Notes: generated by a model not told the origin, from the letters alone. DNA of 64,000 bases from Salinicola tamaricis (GCF_003006155.1 NZ_CP023559.1:1550001-1614000), one strand, 5' to 3'; shown: positions 49,772 through 61,056, numbered from the stretch's first letter. A program made the numbers and translations.

Positions 49772-51511
49772 TCAGGGCGCCAGTTCGTCGCTCATCGCCT
49801 GGCGCATACGGAATTTCTGCACCTTGCCGCTGACGGTCATCGGGAAGTCGTCGACGAACTTCACGTAGCGCGGGATCTTGTGGTGGGCGATACGCTCGCG
49901 GCAGTAGGCGCGCACGCCTTCGGCGTCGAGCTCGGCGCCCTCCACCAGGCGTATCCAGACCGCCACCGCCTCGCCGTAGTGGTCGTCCGGCACGCCGAAC
50001 ACCTGAGCATCGGAGATCGCCGGGTGGGTGTAGAGAAACTCCTCGATCTCGCGCGGATAGAGGTTCTCGCCGCCGCGGATGATCATGTCCTTGATGCGCC
50101 CGGTGATCGCCACATAGCCCGCATCGTCCATCATCGCCAGATCGCCGCTGTGCATCCAGCCGTGGGTGTCGATCGCCTGGCGGGTGGCGGCGTCGTTGTC
50201 CCAGTAGCCCTGCATCACGCTGTAACCACGGGTGCAGAGTTCTCCGCTGGTGCCGCGCGGGAGCACCTGGCCGCTGGCCGGGTCGATGATCTTCACCTCC
50301 AGGTGGGGGTGAATGGTACCGACGGTGGCCACGCGCTTCTCCAGTGGCGCGTCGGTGCGCGTCTGCAGGCTCACCGGGCTGGTTTCGGTCATGCCGTAGG
50401 CGATGGTGACCTCTTCCATGTGCATGCGCTCGATCACCCGCTTCATCACCTCCACCGGGCAGTTGGAGCCGGCCATGATGCCGGTGCGCAGGCTGGAGAG
50501 ATCGAAGTTGGCGAACTCGGGGTGTTCGAGCTCGGCGATGAACATGGTGGGCACACCGTAGAGAGCGTCGGCGCGTTCCGCTTCCACCGCACGCAGGGTG
50601 GCTGCCGGTTCGAAGGCGGCGTTGGGGTAGATCGCGGTGGCGCGGTGGGTGAGACACGCCAGGTTGCCCATCACCATGCCGAAGCAGTGGTAGAGCGGCA
50701 CCGGGATCACCACACGTTCCGCGGGCTGCAGGTTCATGCCGGCGCCGACGAAGTAGCCGTTGTTGAGAATGTTGTGGTGGGTCAGCGTCACCCCTTTGGG
50801 CGCGCCGGTGGTGCCGGAGGTGTACTGGATATTGATCGGGTCGTCGAACTGCAGTTCGGCCTGCAGTGCCGCCAGCCGTTCGGTGGGTACTGGCTCGGCA
50901 AGGGCGTGCAGCTCCTCCCAGTGCCACATGCCCGGGGTGGCGAGCTCGGGGTCGAGACATACCACCTGCCTGAGCTGGGGCAGGCTGGCGCAGTCGAGCC
51001 GACGCTGCTCGTTGTGGGTGGCAGGGGTATCGCGCAGTTCCGGGGCGAGCTGACAGAGGATATCGACGTAGTGGGAGCGGATCTCGCCACCGGCGCGGTG
51101 GGCGCCCTGCAGTACCAGTACCGAGAGCCCCGACTGCAGCAGCGCGTGCTCCAGCTCGCGTGCGCGGTAGGCCGGGTTGAGATTGACCAGGATCGCGCCG
51201 ATCTTGGCGCTTGCCAGCTGGGTGAGCGCCCACTCCGCACAGTTGAGTGACCAGATACCGACCCGGTCGCCACGCTCCACGCCCATCGCCAGCAGGGCAC
51301 GGGCGATGCGGTCGGCCTCCGCGCGCAGTTCGGCGTAGGTGTAGCGCAGGTTCTGGTGGCAGCTCACCAGCGCCTCGCGCTCCGGGCAGGCAGCGGCGGC
51401 GGCATCGAGGCAGTCGCCGATGGTCAGGCCCAGCAGTGGCTGCTCGCTGATGCCGCTGACGTAGCTGGGTTGGTGACTGGGTGTGGCGCGGGTCGGCCCG
51501 GTCATCGTCAT
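49772..51511 (-). CDS. Acyl-CoA synthetase (AMP-binding family, AcsA/FadD-like)
   Basis: The 579-residue ligase uses the ATG at 51511 with AGGAGAGG just upstream. Core motifs are YTSGTTGAPKGVTLTHHNIL (P-loop), the AYGMTETSPV (A5), SGDLAMMDDAGYV (A7) and the catalytic lysine of SGKVQKFRM (A10). This group activates medium- or branched-chain fatty acids to CoA thioesters. It is followed on the same strand by other beta-oxidation genes in the order SDR, thiolase, ligase. It probably feeds that pathway. Confidence 0.92.
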   Translation of the reverse strand: MTMTGPTRATPSHQPSYVSGISEQPLLGLTIGDCLDAAAAACPEREALVSCHQNLRYTYAELRAEADRIARALLAMGVERGDRVGIWSLNCAEWALTQLASAKIGAILVNLNPAYRARELEHALLQSGLSVLVLQGAHRAGGEIRSHYVDILCQLAPELRDTPATHNEQRRLDCASLPQLRQVVCLDPELATPGMWHWEELHALAEPVPTERLAALQAELQFDDPINIQYTSGTTGAPKGVTLTHHNILNNGYFVGAGMNLQPAERVVIPVPLYHCFGMVMGNLACLTHRATAIYPNAAFEPAATLRAVEAERADALYGVPTMFIAELEHPEFANFDLSSLRTGIMAGSNCPVEVMKRVIERMHMEEVTIAYGMTETSPVSLQTRTDAPLEKRVATVGTIHPHLEVKIIDPASGQVLPRGTSGELCTRGYSVMQGYWDNDAATRQAIDTHGWMHSGDLAMMDDAGYVAITGRIKDMIIRGGENLYPREIEEFLYTHPAISDAQVFGVPDDHYGEAVAVWIRLVEGAELDAEGVRAYCRERIAHHKIPRYVKFVDDFPMTVSGKVQKFRMRQAMSDELAP

Positions 51512-51565
51512 ACCTCTCCTGGAGTGGATATCGTGCGGCAGGGATGCCGGCACTCGCGTCTGCGG

Positions 51566-52756
51566 CTACACGAGCCGTTCGATGCCTACCGCCGTGGCCT
51601 CACCGCCGCCGATACAGATCGCCGCGACGCCCCGGGTCAGGTCGTGATGGGCGAGCGCGTTGAGCAGCGTGACCAGAATGCGCGCGCCGGAGGCGCCGAT
51701 CGGGTGGCCCAGGGCGCAGGCGCCGCCGTGCACGTTGACCCGTTCGTGGTCGAGATCGAGTTCGCGCATGGCCGCCATTGCCACCACCGCGAAGGCTTCG
51801 TTGATCTCGTAGAGATCGACGCTCTCCCGCGACCAGCCGAGCCGCTCGTACAGCTTGCGCACGGCGTGGATCGGCGCCACCGGGAAGTCGCCCGGGCGCA
51901 TGGCGTGGCTGGCGTGGCCGTGCAGGCGCGCCAGCGGGGTCAGCCCTAGGCGTTCGGCCTCGCGCTGGCGCATCAGCACCAGCGCCGCGGCGCCGTCGGA
52001 GATCGAACTCGAGTTGGCGGCGGTGACACTGCCGCCCTCGCGAAAGGCGGGCTTGAGCTGGGGGATGCGCTCGAGATTGGCCTTGTGCGGCTGTTCGTCC
52101 TGGTCGACCCGGCGGGTGTCGCGGCCGGAGGGGGCGTCGAGGGCGACGATCTCATCCCGAAAGACGCCACTCTCGATCGCCTGGCGGGCGCGGGTCAGCG
52201 AGGCGATGGCGTAGGCGTCCTGGGCCTCGCGGCTGAAGCCGAAGGCCTGGGCGCAATCCTCGGCATAGGTGCCCATCAGCCGCCCCGGCTCGTAGGCGTC
52301 CTCGAGCCCGTCGAGGAACATGTGATCGAGCACCTGGGCATGCCCCATGCGCAGCCCGGCGCGCGCCTTGGGCAGCAGATAGGGGGCGTTGCTCATGCTC
52401 TCCATGCCGCCGGCGATGGCGTGGGCGGCGTGACCCAGCGAGAGGGTATCGAACGCCTGCATCACCGCCTTCATGCCGGAGCCGCACATCTTGTTGACGG
52501 TGGTGCAGGGCGTCGACTCGGCCAGGCCCGCGCCGAGTGCTGCCTGGCGCGCCGGCGCCTGGCCCTGCCCGGCGGGGAGCACGCAGCCCATGATCAGCTC
52601 GTCGAGACTGTCGGGCGCCAGGCTGGCCTGTTCGAGGGCGCCGCGAATCGCCGCTGCGCCCAGCTGCGGGCAGGCAAGCCCGCCCAGGGCGCCTTGAAAA
52701 GCGCCCATCGGCGTGCGCTTGGCGCCGACGATGACGATCGGGTCCGGGGTGTTCAT
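51566..52756 (-). CDS. Acetyl-CoA C-acyltransferase (thiolase)
   Basis: The 396-residue thiolase has the nucleophile in [11 protein letters not shown] (about Cys 90), the histidine motif [10 protein letters not shown] and the second Cys in CIGGGEATA. The ATG at 52756 has GGGAGAG upstream. It cleaves 3-ketoacyl-CoA or condenses acetyl-CoA. With the SDR and ligase around it, a role in branched-chain or medium-chain acyl-CoA degradation is likely. Confidence 0.92.
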   Translation of the reverse strand: MNTPDPIVIVGAKRTPMGAFQGALGGLACPQLGAAAIRGALEQASLAPDSLDELIMGCVLPAGQGQAPARQAALGAGLAESTPCTTVNKMCGSGMKAVMQAFDTLSLGHAAHAIAGGMESMSNAPYLLPKARAGLRMGHAQVLDHMFLDGLEDAYEPGRLMGTYAEDCAQAFGFSREAQDAYAIASLTRARQAIESGVFRDEIVALDAPSGRDTRRVDQDEQPHKANLERIPQLKPAFREGGSVTAANSSSISDGAAALVLMRQREAERLGLTPLARLHGHASHAMRPGDFPVAPIHAVRKLYERLGWSRESVDLYEINEAFAVVAMAAMRELDLDHERVNVHGGACALGHPIGASGARILVTLLNALAHHDLTRGVAAICIGGGEATAVGIERLV

Positions 52757-52801
52757 AGTCGGCTCTCCCATACTGGTGAGGGATCGATACTCAGTTGTTT
52801 T

Positions 52802-53572
52802 TCATCGCGCACTCATGCGGATGGCGCCATCCAGACGTATCACCTCGCCATTGAGATAGCGGTTCTCGAGGATCTGGCACGCCAGCGCGGCGTACTCCTC
52901 GGCGTGGCCCATGCGCGGCGGGAACGGCACCTTGGCGTTGAGGCTCTCGCGCACCTCCTCGGGCATGCCCTGCATCATGGCGGTGTCGAAGATGCCGGGG
53001 GCGATCGCCATCACCCGGATGCCCGAGCTGGCCAGTTCGCGGGCGGCGGGGAGGGTCAGCCCGACCACGCCGGCCTTGGAGGCGGCATAGGCGGCCTGGC
53101 CGATCTGGCCCTCGTAGGCCGCCACCGAGGCGGTGTTGATCACCACCCCGCGCTCGCCGTCGTCCTCCGTTGCCGGGTTCTCCTGCATCGCCGCCACCGC
53201 CAGACGCAGCATGTTGAAGGTGCCGATCAGGTTGATGTCGACCACCCGGCGGAAGCGTTCGAGATCGTGCACGCCGCGCTTGCCGTGGATCTTCTCCGCC
53301 GGCGCCACCCCGGCGCAGTTGATCAGCCCGTGGAGAGCGCCGAAGTGTTCGCGGGTGGCGGCGATCACCCGCTCGGCATCCGCCGCCTGGGTGACATCGG
53401 TGGTCACCGCCAGGGCGTTCGCCCCCAGGGACTCGGCGTGGGTCCGCGCCGCTGTCTCGTCGTGGTCGGCCAGGGTCACGCGGGCGCCGGCCGCCACCAG
53501 CCGCTGGGCGGTGGCGGCTCCCAGGCCGGAGCCGCCGCCGGTGACGATGAAGGTGTGGTCGGCCAGTTGCAT
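52802..53572 (-). CDS. 3-hydroxyacyl-CoA dehydrogenase (SDR, HSD17B10-like)
   Basis: The 256-residue SDR has TGGGSGLG for [14 protein letters not shown], an active-site YAASK and a C-terminal [12 protein letters not shown]. The pattern [17 protein letters not shown] and the overall length match type II 3-hydroxyacyl-CoA dehydrogenases, including the 2-methyl-3-hydroxybutyryl-CoA dehydrogenase of isoleucine breakdown. It lies 46 bp upstream of the thiolase on the same strand. Confidence 0.9.
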   Translation of the reverse strand: MQLADHTFIVTGGGSGLGAATAQRLVAAGARVTLADHDETAARTHAESLGANALAVTTDVTQAADAERVIAATREHFGALHGLINCAGVAPAEKIHGKRGVHDLERFRRVVDINLIGTFNMLRLAVAAMQENPATEDDGERGVVINTASVAAYEGQIGQAAYAASKAGVVGLTLPAARELASSGIRVMAIAPGIFDTAMMQGMPEEVRESLNAKVPFPPRMGHAEEYAALACQILENRYLNGEVIRLDGAIRMSAR

Positions 53573-53637
53573 GCGTAAAGCTCCTTAGTGACTTTTTTCA
53601 AACCCTAGCGTGGCGGTGAACGCGCCGCGGGGCAGGA

Positions 53638-55337
53638 TCAGGGGGTGCCGGGCGGCTGGCGCAGTTCGGGAAAGTCGCTCTCGCGGTACTCGTCCTGGGC
53701 GCTATTCGGGTCGGCGGCGGCGGTCGCGGCATGGGCGCGCAGCTCGACCCGGCGGATCTTGCCGGAGATGGTCTTGGGCAGTTCGAAGAACTCGAGCCGG
53801 CGAATGCGCTGGTAGGGCGCCAGCCGGGCGGCGGCGAAGCGCAGGATCGAGAGCGCGGTATCGCGGTCGGGTTCGAAGCCCTGGCGCAGGGTCAGGTACG
53901 CCTTGGGCACGTTGAGGCGCAGCTCGTCGGGGGCTGGTACCACGGCGGCCTCGGCGACTGCTTCATGCTCGATCAGCAGCGACTCCAGCTCGAACGGGCT
54001 GATGCGGTAGTCGGAGCTCTTGAACACGTCGTCGGCGCGGCCGATGTACCAGTAGTAGCCGTCGGCGTCGCGGCGGGCGACATCGCCGGGCGGTAGTAGC
54101 CTCATCGAGCACCTGGCGCATGCGCGCGGCGTCGTCGCGATACTCCTGCATCAGGCCCACCGGGCGCTCGTCGAGGCGGATGGCGATCTCGCCCTCGTCA
54201 CGCTCCTGGCCGTCGGCATCGAGCAGCGCGATGCGATATCCCGGCAGTGGCCGCCCCATCGAACCGGCGCGCATCGGCTGCCCCGGCGGGTTGCCGATTT
54301 GGGCGGTGGTCTCGGTCTGGCCGTAGCCGTCGCGAATCTCCAGATTCCAGGCCCGGCGCACCCGCTCGATCACTTCCGGATTGAGCGGTTCGCCGGCGCC
54401 GACCAGGGCACGCAGCCGGGTCCGGTAGCTTGCCAGATCCTCCTGGATCAGATGCCGCCACACCGTCGGCGGGGCACACAGGGTGGTGACGCCGTAGCGT
54501 GCGATGACGTCCAGGGTCGCCGCGGCAGAGAAGCGCGCGGCGCGGTAGACGAAGATGGTGCAGCCGGCGTTCCAGGGCGCGAAGACATTGGACCAGGCGT
54601 GCTTGGCCCAGCCCGGTGAGCTGATGTGTAGTGGACATCGTCCGGGCGCAGGCCGATCCAGTAGAGGTCGAGAGCGACCCCAGCGGATAGCTCTGATGGG
54701 TGTGTACCACCAGCTTGGGCCGCGAGGTGGTGCCGGAGGTGAAGTAGAGAGCGCAGCGGCTCGTCGGCCCGGGTCGGGGCGTCCGGGGTGAAGCGTTCGT
54801 CGGCGCCGAAGGGTCGTCGTAGGTCTGCCATCCGGGTACCGCATCGCCCACGGCGATTCCGCGTCAGGCTGGGTCGAGCCCGTCGAACTTGGCCGTATGG
54901 GCCTGACCCACCAAGATGGCGGATTATTGCGCGCTGCAGGCGGTCGGGCAGGTCCTGCGCGGCTAGCAGCGTGGTCGCCGGCCAACCACCGCGCCGAGCT
55001 TGATCGCCGCGAGCAGGGTCTCCCACAGCTCGACCACGTTATCCACGCATCAGCAGCAGGGCGTCGCCACGCTTCACCCCTGGGCGCGCAGATGATTGGC
55101 GAGCTGGTTGGAACGCCGGCGCATGTCGTCGAACGAGCGCTTGAGCTCGCCGCCGTCTTCGTCCACCAGCCACAGCGCAGTGCGGGTGTTGCCCGCAGCC
55201 TGGGCATCGAAGACATCCAGCGCCCAGTTGAAGTGGGTCAGGCGCGGCCAGCGAAAATCCTGGTAGGCGCGGCTGTAGTTCTCGCGCTGGGCGAGCAGGA
55301 AATCGCGGGCGGCAAAGAACTCGGCGGTGGCGGACAT
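53638..55337 (-). pseudogene. Acyl-CoA synthetase (AMP-binding), broken by several frameshifts
   Basis: Fragments of one AMP-binding ligase lie in order over 1.7 kb. The start at 55337 reads MSATAEFFAARDFLLAQREN. Later pieces in changing frames carry LYFTSGTTSRPKLVVHTHQS, RDGYGQTETTAQIGNPPGQP, the YYWYIGRADDVFKSSDYRIS segment and the catalytic lysine of TISGKIRRVEL. At least five indels fall between about 54100 and 55080, more than anywhere else in the window. The order resembles medium-chain (AcsM-like) acyl-CoA synthetases. It is either a decaying gene or a poor-quality stretch. Confidence 0.75.
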
Positions 55338-55397
55338 GGCTTGTGGCTCTCCTGGTGGTGGCCCGGGCGTGCGGCCGTATGCGCGTGCGAGCGGGGC

Positions 55398-56537
55398 CTA
55401 GTCGGCCACGTGGTCGTGGAGCTCGCGCAGCGGGTGCGACTGCCGCGGCCACGCCGGGGCGAGGCAGGCCTCGAGGTCGGCTGCCGGCACCGCGCCGTGG
55501 GTGTGGCGCCAGGCCGGCGCGTGGTCCTTGTCGATCAGCAGCGCACGCACCCCCTCGGCGATATCGCCGTGGGTAGCGCAGGCCAGCGACAGGTCGAGCT
55601 CGCTGCGCAGCGCTTCGGCCAGCGAGACGCGCCGGCAGCGCGCCAGCTGGCGCAGGATCAGCCGCGCCGAGAGCGGTGAGCCGGCGGCCAGGCTGCGCGC
55701 GGCGCGGGCGATCCAGGCGTCGTCGCTGTCGCTGGCGGCGATGATCGCGGCGATCAGATCTTCGTCGCAGTCGGCGTCGGTCAGCGCGGCGATCGCCTCC
55801 TGCCGCGGGGCGACCTCGGCGGGCGGGGCGAGATCGCGGCTCGCCTCGGCGTGGGTGCGCAGCACCCGTTCGAGGGCCGGGCGCGGCTGGGACCAGTCGG
55901 CATTGAGCAGATCGTCGATCACCGCGTCGCGGCGTTCGGCGGCGATCAGGCGGTCGGCGAGACCGACGAACAGGGCGTCGGTGGCGTTGAGGCGGGCACC
56001 GGTCAGGCCGAGGAAGGTGCCACTGGCCCCCGGCATGCGGTTCAGGAACCAGCTCGCGCCCACGTCCGGGTAGAGGCCGATGGTGATCTCCGGCATGGCA
56101 AGCTGTGAGCGCGGTGTCACCACCCGATGCGAGGCACCGGCCAGCAGCCCCATGCCGCCGCCCATGACGATACCGTCGCCCCAGGCGACGATCGGCTTGG
56201 GATAGGTGTGGAGGGCGTGGTCGAGGCGATACTCGTGGGTGAAGTAGCGCGCCACGGCACCATCCGCGGCCTCGGGGTCACGGCCGGTGTGGCCTTCGGC
56301 GATGGCGCGATAGAGGGCGACCACGTCGCCGCCGGCGCAGAACGCCTTGTCGCCGGCACCCTCCAGCCACAGTGCGACTATCTCGGCGTCCTCGGCCCAG
56401 GCGCCGATCTGCGCCTGGATGGCATCGATCATCTCCAGCGACAGCGCATTGAGACTCTTGGGGGCATCGAGGGTGATGCGCCCGAGGCGGTGGCCGTCGG
56501 CGGTGGCCAGGGTGTCGAACTGCACGGGCGCGCTCAT
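55398..56537 (-). CDS. 3-hydroxyisobutyryl-CoA hydrolase (ECH_2 family)
   Basis: The 379-residue crotonase-superfamily protein has GDKAFCAGGDVVALYRA (oxyanion hole with the CAGGDV of HIBCH proteins), DGIVMGGGMGLLAGA and MPEITIGLYPDVGASWFLNR. HIBCH releases 3-hydroxyisobutyrate in valine degradation. It overlaps the upstream hydratase gene by 4 bp (ATGA) and completes an acyl-CoA dehydrogenase, hydratase, hydrolase order expected for valine. Confidence 0.9.
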   Translation of the reverse strand: MSAPVQFDTLATADGHRLGRITLDAPKSLNALSLEMIDAIQAQIGAWAEDAEIVALWLEGAGDKAFCAGGDVVALYRAIAEGHTGRDPEAADGAVARYFTHEYRLDHALHTYPKPIVAWGDGIVMGGGMGLLAGASHRVVTPRSQLAMPEITIGLYPDVGASWFLNRMPGASGTFLGLTGARLNATDALFVGLADRLIAAERRDAVIDDLLNADWSQPRPALERVLRTHAEASRDLAPPAEVAPRQEAIAALTDADCDEDLIAAIIAASDSDDAWIARAARSLAAGSPLSARLILRQLARCRRVSLAEALRSELDLSLACATHGDIAEGVRALLIDKDHAPAWRHTHGAVPAADLEACLAPAWPRQSHPLRELHDHVAD

Positions 56538-57394
56538 GCCTGATCTCCGTCGCGGGTGTCGTCGGTCGTGTCCTCGCGCCAGCGCGGCGGGCGCTTGTCG
56601 AGGAAGGCGCCGATGCCTTCCCCTGGGGCGGCGGTGTCGAACAGCTCCATGAACAGTTCACGCTCCATGCGGTAGCCGTGGGGCAGGCCGTGGTCGCGGG
56701 CGTTCATGATCAAGCGCTTGCAGCGCGCCAACGCGTCCGGGCTCTGGCCGCCGCTCTGCTCGGCCAGGGCCAGCGCGGTGGGCAGTGCCTGGCCGGCGTC
56801 GACCAGCTCCTCGACCAGGCCGATACCCAGCGCGCGCTCGGCGTCGATGCGCTCTCCGCACAGGATGATGCGCTTGGCCCAGCCTTCGCCGACCAGCCAC
56901 GGCAGGTGCTGGGTGCCGCCGGCGCAGGGCAGTAGCCCCACCTTGGCCTCGGGCAGCGCCAGCTTGGCCTGGCGTTCGGCGATACGGATATCGCAGGCCA
57001 GTGCGCACTCCAGCCCACCGCCCATGGCGTAGCCGTTGATCGCGGCGATGGTGACCCCGGGGTAGGCGCTCAGGGTCTCGAAGGCGCGCCCGAAACGGGT
57101 CGCCATCTCCAGCGCGGTGGCCTTGCCTTCGGTGAAGCGCTTGAGGTCGGCCCCGGCGGAGAAGAACTTGTCGCCGGCACCGGTGATGACCAGCGCCGGC
57201 GGCCGGGGCTCGGCCGCCAGCGCGTCGAGATGGTCGGCGAGTGCCGCCAGCGAGCCTTCGTGCCAGGTGTTGGCGGGCGGGTTGTCGATGGTCAGCACGG
57301 CGATGGCGCCGCGGCGCTCCAGGCGCAGGCCGTCGGTCGACGCTGTCTCTTGCGACGTCGCGTCCGGTTGGGGAGCGGCGTTGTGATCGGTCAT
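56534..57394 (-). CDS. Enoyl-CoA hydratase
   Basis: The 286-residue hydratase starts at 57394, overlapping the dehydrogenase stop as ATGA. It has [13 protein letters not shown] and [20 protein letters not shown] (oxyanion hole and catalytic Glu region) and [20 protein letters not shown]. In this order it probably hydrates methacrylyl-CoA (valine) or tiglyl-CoA (isoleucine). Without frame correction upstream it appears fused to the dehydrogenase as one 674-residue frame. Confidence 0.9.
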   Translation of the reverse strand: MTDHNAAPQPDATSQETASTDGLRLERRGAIAVLTIDNPPANTWHEGSLAALADHLDALAAEPRPPALVITGAGDKFFSAGADLKRFTEGKATALEMATRFGRAFETLSAYPGVTIAAINGYAMGGGLECALACDIRIAERQAKLALPEAKVGLLPCAGGTQHLPWLVGEGWAKRIILCGERIDAERALGIGLVEELVDAGQALPTALALAEQSGGQSPDALARCKRLIMNARDHGLPHGYRMERELFMELFDTAAPGEGIGAFLDKRPPRWREDTTDDTRDGDQA

Positions 57395-58558
57395 ATCAGG
57401 GTCTCCAGGTCGTCCTTGTCGAGCAGGCGGCGGGCGATCACCAGACGCATGATCTCGTTGGTGCCCTCGAGAATCTGGTGTACCCGACAGTCGCGAACAT
57501 GACGCTCCAGCGGGTAGTCGCGCAGGTAGCCGTAGCCGCCGTGGAGCTGCAGGGCATCGTTGCAGATGGCGAAGCCCTGGTCGGTGGCGAAGCGCTTGGC
57601 CATGGCGCAGTAGAGCGTGGCGTCGGGGTCGCCACGGTCGAGCTTGCTCGCCGCCAGGCGCACCATCTGGCGCGCCGCGACGAGCTGGGTGGCCATGTCG
57701 GCGAGCTTGAACTGCAGTGCCTGGAAACTGGCCAGCGGCCGCCCGAACTGCTCGCGCTCGTTCAGGTAGCGGTGGGCGGTGGTGAGCGCAGCCTGGGCGG
57801 TGCCCACCGAGCAGGTGGCGATATTGATGCGCCCGCCGTCGAGGGCACGCATGGCGATACGGAAGCCTTCGCCCTCGTCGCCGAGGCGGTGGTCCGCCGG
57901 CACGCGCACGCCGTCGAAGCTGATCGCGCGGGTGGGCTGGCTGTTCCAGCCCATCTTCGCCTCCTTCTTGCCGTAATCGATGCCCGGCGTGTCCGCCGGC
58001 ACTGCGAAGGCGGAGATGCCCGCCGGCGCCGCTGTCCGGTGCCCCGGTGCGGGCCATCACCACCAGCAGCTGGGTGTCGCCGGCACCGGAGATGAACATC
58101 TTGTTGCCGTCGATCACGTAGGCATCGCCGTCGCGGCGCGCCCGGGTGCGCAACGAGGCGGCATCGGAGCCGGCGTTGGGCTCGGTGAGACAGTAGGAGC
58201 CGAGCTTCTCACCGGCGAGCATCGACGGCAGCCAGGCCTCGCGAACGGCCTCGTTGGCGTAGCTGGCGAGAATCCAGTTGACCATGTTGTGGATGGTCAG
58301 AAAGGCGGTGGTGGAGGTGCAGCCCTGGGCCAGCTCCTCGATGATCAGGGTCGCATCGAGGCGGCTCAGGCCCAGCCCGCCGGCGGCTTCCGGGGTGTAG
58401 AGACCGCAGAAGCCAAGGTCTCCGGCCTGGCGCAGGATATCCACCGGAAAAACGCTGTTGGCGTCCCATTCGGCGGCGTTGGGCGCCAGTTCGCGCTGAG
58501 CGAACTGGCGTGCCGCATCCCGGTAGGCCTGCTGGTCGGCGTCGAGTTCGAAGTCCAT
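57391..58558 (-). CDS. Acyl-CoA dehydrogenase (isobutyryl-CoA dehydrogenase-like), frameshifted
   Basis: The N-terminal frame from 58558 has [38 protein letters not shown] and [14 protein letters not shown]. Near 58020 one restored base leads to [20 protein letters not shown], the [14 protein letters not shown] segment with the family's active-site region, and [20 protein letters not shown]. The total is about 389 residues. The context with hydratase and HIBCH points to isobutyryl-CoA or 2-methylbutyryl-CoA oxidation. It is divergent from bkdA1, sharing the LiuR-like box at 58753. Confidence 0.88.
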
Positions 58559-58752
58559 GAGCGGTCGACACTCCTCGTCTGGGAAAAGCCTCTCTTCTGG
58601 AAAAGCCTCTCGTCGGGAAACCCCTCATCGCGAGAGGACGCACGCGCCTGACCGGGTAGGTCGGGCGCAGCATGGCTCTCTGTTCTAGCGACGCTGCGTC
58701 GCGCAGGACAATAGGACCTAGTGCTGAAAGACCAAGGTCGGATGGCGACAAG

Positions 58753-58768
58753 TTGACATTAACGTCAA
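58753..58768. promoter_or_regulatory. LiuR-like operator between the acyl-CoA dehydrogenase and bkdA1 genes
   Basis: TTGACATTAACGTCAA differs from the liuA palindrome by one base. It lies 70 bp before bkdA1 and 195 bp before the divergent dehydrogenase gene, so one site could control both. Confidence 0.65.
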
Positions 58769-58837
58769 GGTCATATGTCAAAAGCCGCTCACAAAGCGCA
58801 TCGCTCTCTCGGCCATCTCGATTTCAGGAAGCGTCAG

Positions 58838-60082
58838 ATGAAGACGACCCGATCCACGGCGAAGCCGGTCCACAAGCCCGCCTTCGCCAATGGCGACGAT
58901 ATCCAGATCCCCGTATTCACCCTGCTCAAGCCCGATGGCACCCTCTACGCCGGCGCGGGCCAGTCGAGCCTGGAACGCGACACGGCGCGGCGTCTCTACC
59001 GCGCCATGCTCTACACCCGGGTGCTCGACGAACGCATGATGGCGGCGCAGCGCCAGGGGCGGCTCAGCTTCTACATGCAGTGCACCGGCGAGGAGGCCGC
59101 AGTGGTCGGCGCCACCGCGGCGCTCGACGATGCCGACATGATCATGGCCCAGTACCGCGAGCAGGGGGCGCTGGCCTACCGCGGCTTCACCACCGAGGCG
59201 TTCATGGATCAGCTGTTCGGCAATCAGGGCGACCCTGCCCACGGCCGCCAGATGCCGATCCACTACGGCTCGCGTGAGCTCTACTACCTCACCATCTCGT
59301 CGCCGCTGGCGACCCAGATTCCCCAGGCCACCGGCTACGCCTACGGTCAGAAGCTGGCCGGCCAGGGCCACTGCACGCTGGCGATCTTCGGCGAGGGGGC
59401 GGCCTCGGAGGGGGACTTCCACGCCGCGCTCAACATGGCCTCGGTGCACAAGGTGCCGGTGATCTTTCTGTGCCGTAACAACGGCTACGCCATCTCCACC
59501 CCGGTCACCGAGCAGTTCGCCGGTGACGGCGTCGCCGCGCGCGCCTTCGGCTACCGCATGCAGTCGATCCGGGTCGACGGCAACGATGCCCTGGCGGTCT
59601 ACGAGGCGACCCGCGAGGCCCGGCGGCTGGCGGTGGAAGAGAACGAGCCGGTGCTGATCGAGGCGATGACCTATCGCCTGGCGGCGCACTCCTCCTCCGA
59701 CGACCCCTCCGGCTACCGCAGCAAGAAAGAGGAGGAGGCGTGGCGCAAGAAGGATCCGCTGCGCCGCCTGCAGCGCTGGCTGCTTGATCTCGGCTGGTGG
59801 GAGGAAGCGGAAGAGCAAGAGCTGGTGGAGTCGCTGCGCCGCGAGGTGCTCGACACCATGAAGCGCGCCGAGAAACGCCGCCCGCCGGCGCTGGAGACGC
59901 TGGTCACCGACGTCTATGCCGAGGTGCCGCCGGCGCTGCGTGAGCAGTTCGACGAGCTGGTGGCGCATGTGCGACGCCACCCGGAGGCCTACCCGCGCAG
60001 CGCGCCCTGGCTCGATGCCGACCAGGCCGATGATGCGCTACAGGATGACCCTTCGGCCCATGACGGGGAGGCGCGCCCATGA
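58838..60082 (+). CDS. bkdA1: Branched-chain 2-oxoacid dehydrogenase E1 component, alpha subunit
   Basis: The 414-residue protein uses the ATG at 58838 with AGGAAG upstream. The ThDP motif is [20 protein letters not shown] to NNGYAIST, with [17 protein letters not shown] before it and the phosphorylation-loop-like [18 protein letters not shown] segment ([17 protein letters not shown]) after it. It decarboxylates 2-oxoisovalerate, 2-oxoisocaproate and 2-oxo-3-methylvalerate. It overlaps bkdA2 by 4 bp. Confidence 0.93.
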   Translation: MKTTRSTAKPVHKPAFANGDDIQIPVFTLLKPDGTLYAGAGQSSLERDTARRLYRAMLYTRVLDERMMAAQRQGRLSFYMQCTGEEAAVVGATAALDDADMIMAQYREQGALAYRGFTTEAFMDQLFGNQGDPAHGRQMPIHYGSRELYYLTISSPLATQIPQATGYAYGQKLAGQGHCTLAIFGEGAASEGDFHAALNMASVHKVPVIFLCRNNGYAISTPVTEQFAGDGVAARAFGYRMQSIRVDGNDALAVYEATREARRLAVEENEPVLIEAMTYRLAAHSSSDDPSGYRSKKEEEAWRKKDPLRRLQRWLLDLGWWEEAEEQELVESLRREVLDTMKRAEKRRPPALETLVTDVYAEVPPALREQFDELVAHVRRHPEAYPRSAPWLDADQADDALQDDPSAHDGEARP

Positions 60083-61056
60083 GCCGCATGAATCTACTCC
60101 AGGCGATCAACAATGCGCTGGATACCGCCATGGCGGCGGACCCGCGAGTGCTCTGCTTCGGTGAGGACGTGGGCGTGTTCGGCGGCGTGTTCCGCGCCAC
60201 CAGCCATCTGCAGGAGAAGTACGGTCGCGAGCGCTGCTTCAACACCCCGCTGGTGGAGCAGGGCATCGTCGGCTTCGCCAATGGGCTGGCGGCCCAGGGC
60301 TCGGTGCCGGTGGCCGAGATCCAGTTCGCCGACTACATCTTTCCGGCGTTCGACCAGATCGTCAACGAGAGTGCCAAGTTCCGCTACCGCTCCGGCAGCC
60401 TGTTCGATGTCGGTGGGCTCACCATCCGCGCCCCCTACGGCGGCGGCATCGCCGGCGGCCACTACCACTCGCAGTCGCCGGAGGCCTATTTCGCCCACAC
60501 CCCGGGGCTGACCGTGGTCGTGCCGCGCAATCCGCATCAGGCCAAGGGTCTGCTGCTGGCCTCGATCCGCTCGCCGGACCCGGTCATCTTTTTTGAGCCC
60601 AAGCGCCTCTATCGCGCCGCCGTGGGCGAGGTACCGGACGAGGATTACCAGCTACCGCTGCGCCAGGCCGAGGTGATCAAGGCCGGCGAGGATATCACCC
60701 TGCTCGCCTGGGGCGCCCAGCTGGAGGTGGTCGAGCAGGCGGCGGAGATGGCGGAGGAAGCCGGTATCTCCTGTGAAATCATTGACCTGCGCACCATCGT
60801 GCCGTGGGACGTGGAGACCGTGGCCAGCTCGGTGCTGAAGACCGGGCGGCTGGTGGTGAGCCACGAGGCGCCGCTGACCGGCGGCTTCGCCGCCGAGATC
60901 GCGGCTACCATCCAGAGCCGCTGCTTCCTCTATCTGGAGTCGCCGATCGCGCGGGTCACCGGGCTCGATACGCCGTTTCCGCTGACGCTGGAGAAGGAGT
61001 ACATGCCCGGGCCCCTGAAGGTGTTCGAGGCGATCCAGCAGACGATGGACTTTTGA
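60079..61056 (+). CDS. bkdA2: Branched-chain 2-oxoacid dehydrogenase E1 component, beta subunit
   Basis: The 325-residue protein has [38 protein letters not shown] with the ThDP-activating Glu, and [19 protein letters not shown] transketolase C domain follows. It forms the E1 heterotetramer with BkdA1. It overlaps bkdA1 and is 10 bp before the E2 gene. Confidence 0.94.
   Translation: MSRMNLLQAINNALDTAMAADPRVLCFGEDVGVFGGVFRATSHLQEKYGRERCFNTPLVEQGIVGFANGLAAQGSVPVAEIQFADYIFPAFDQIVNESAKFRYRSGSLFDVGGLTIRAPYGGGIAGGHYHSQSPEAYFAHTPGLTVVVPRNPHQAKGLLLASIRSPDPVIFFEPKRLYRAAVGEVPDEDYQLPLRQAEVIKAGEDITLLAWGAQLEVVEQAAEMAEEAGISCEIIDLRTIVPWDVETVASSVLKTGRLVVSHEAPLTGGFAAEIAATIQSRCFLYLESPIARVTGLDTPFPLTLEKEYMPGPLKVFEAIQQTMDF

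Noticed and set aside
56534..58558. Apparent fusion of acyl-CoA dehydrogenase and enoyl-CoA hydratase (674 residues).
   Set aside because: The dehydrogenase C-terminal half lies in another frame and ends in an ATGA overlap with a separate hydratase start; the fusion is an artefact of a one-base shift.
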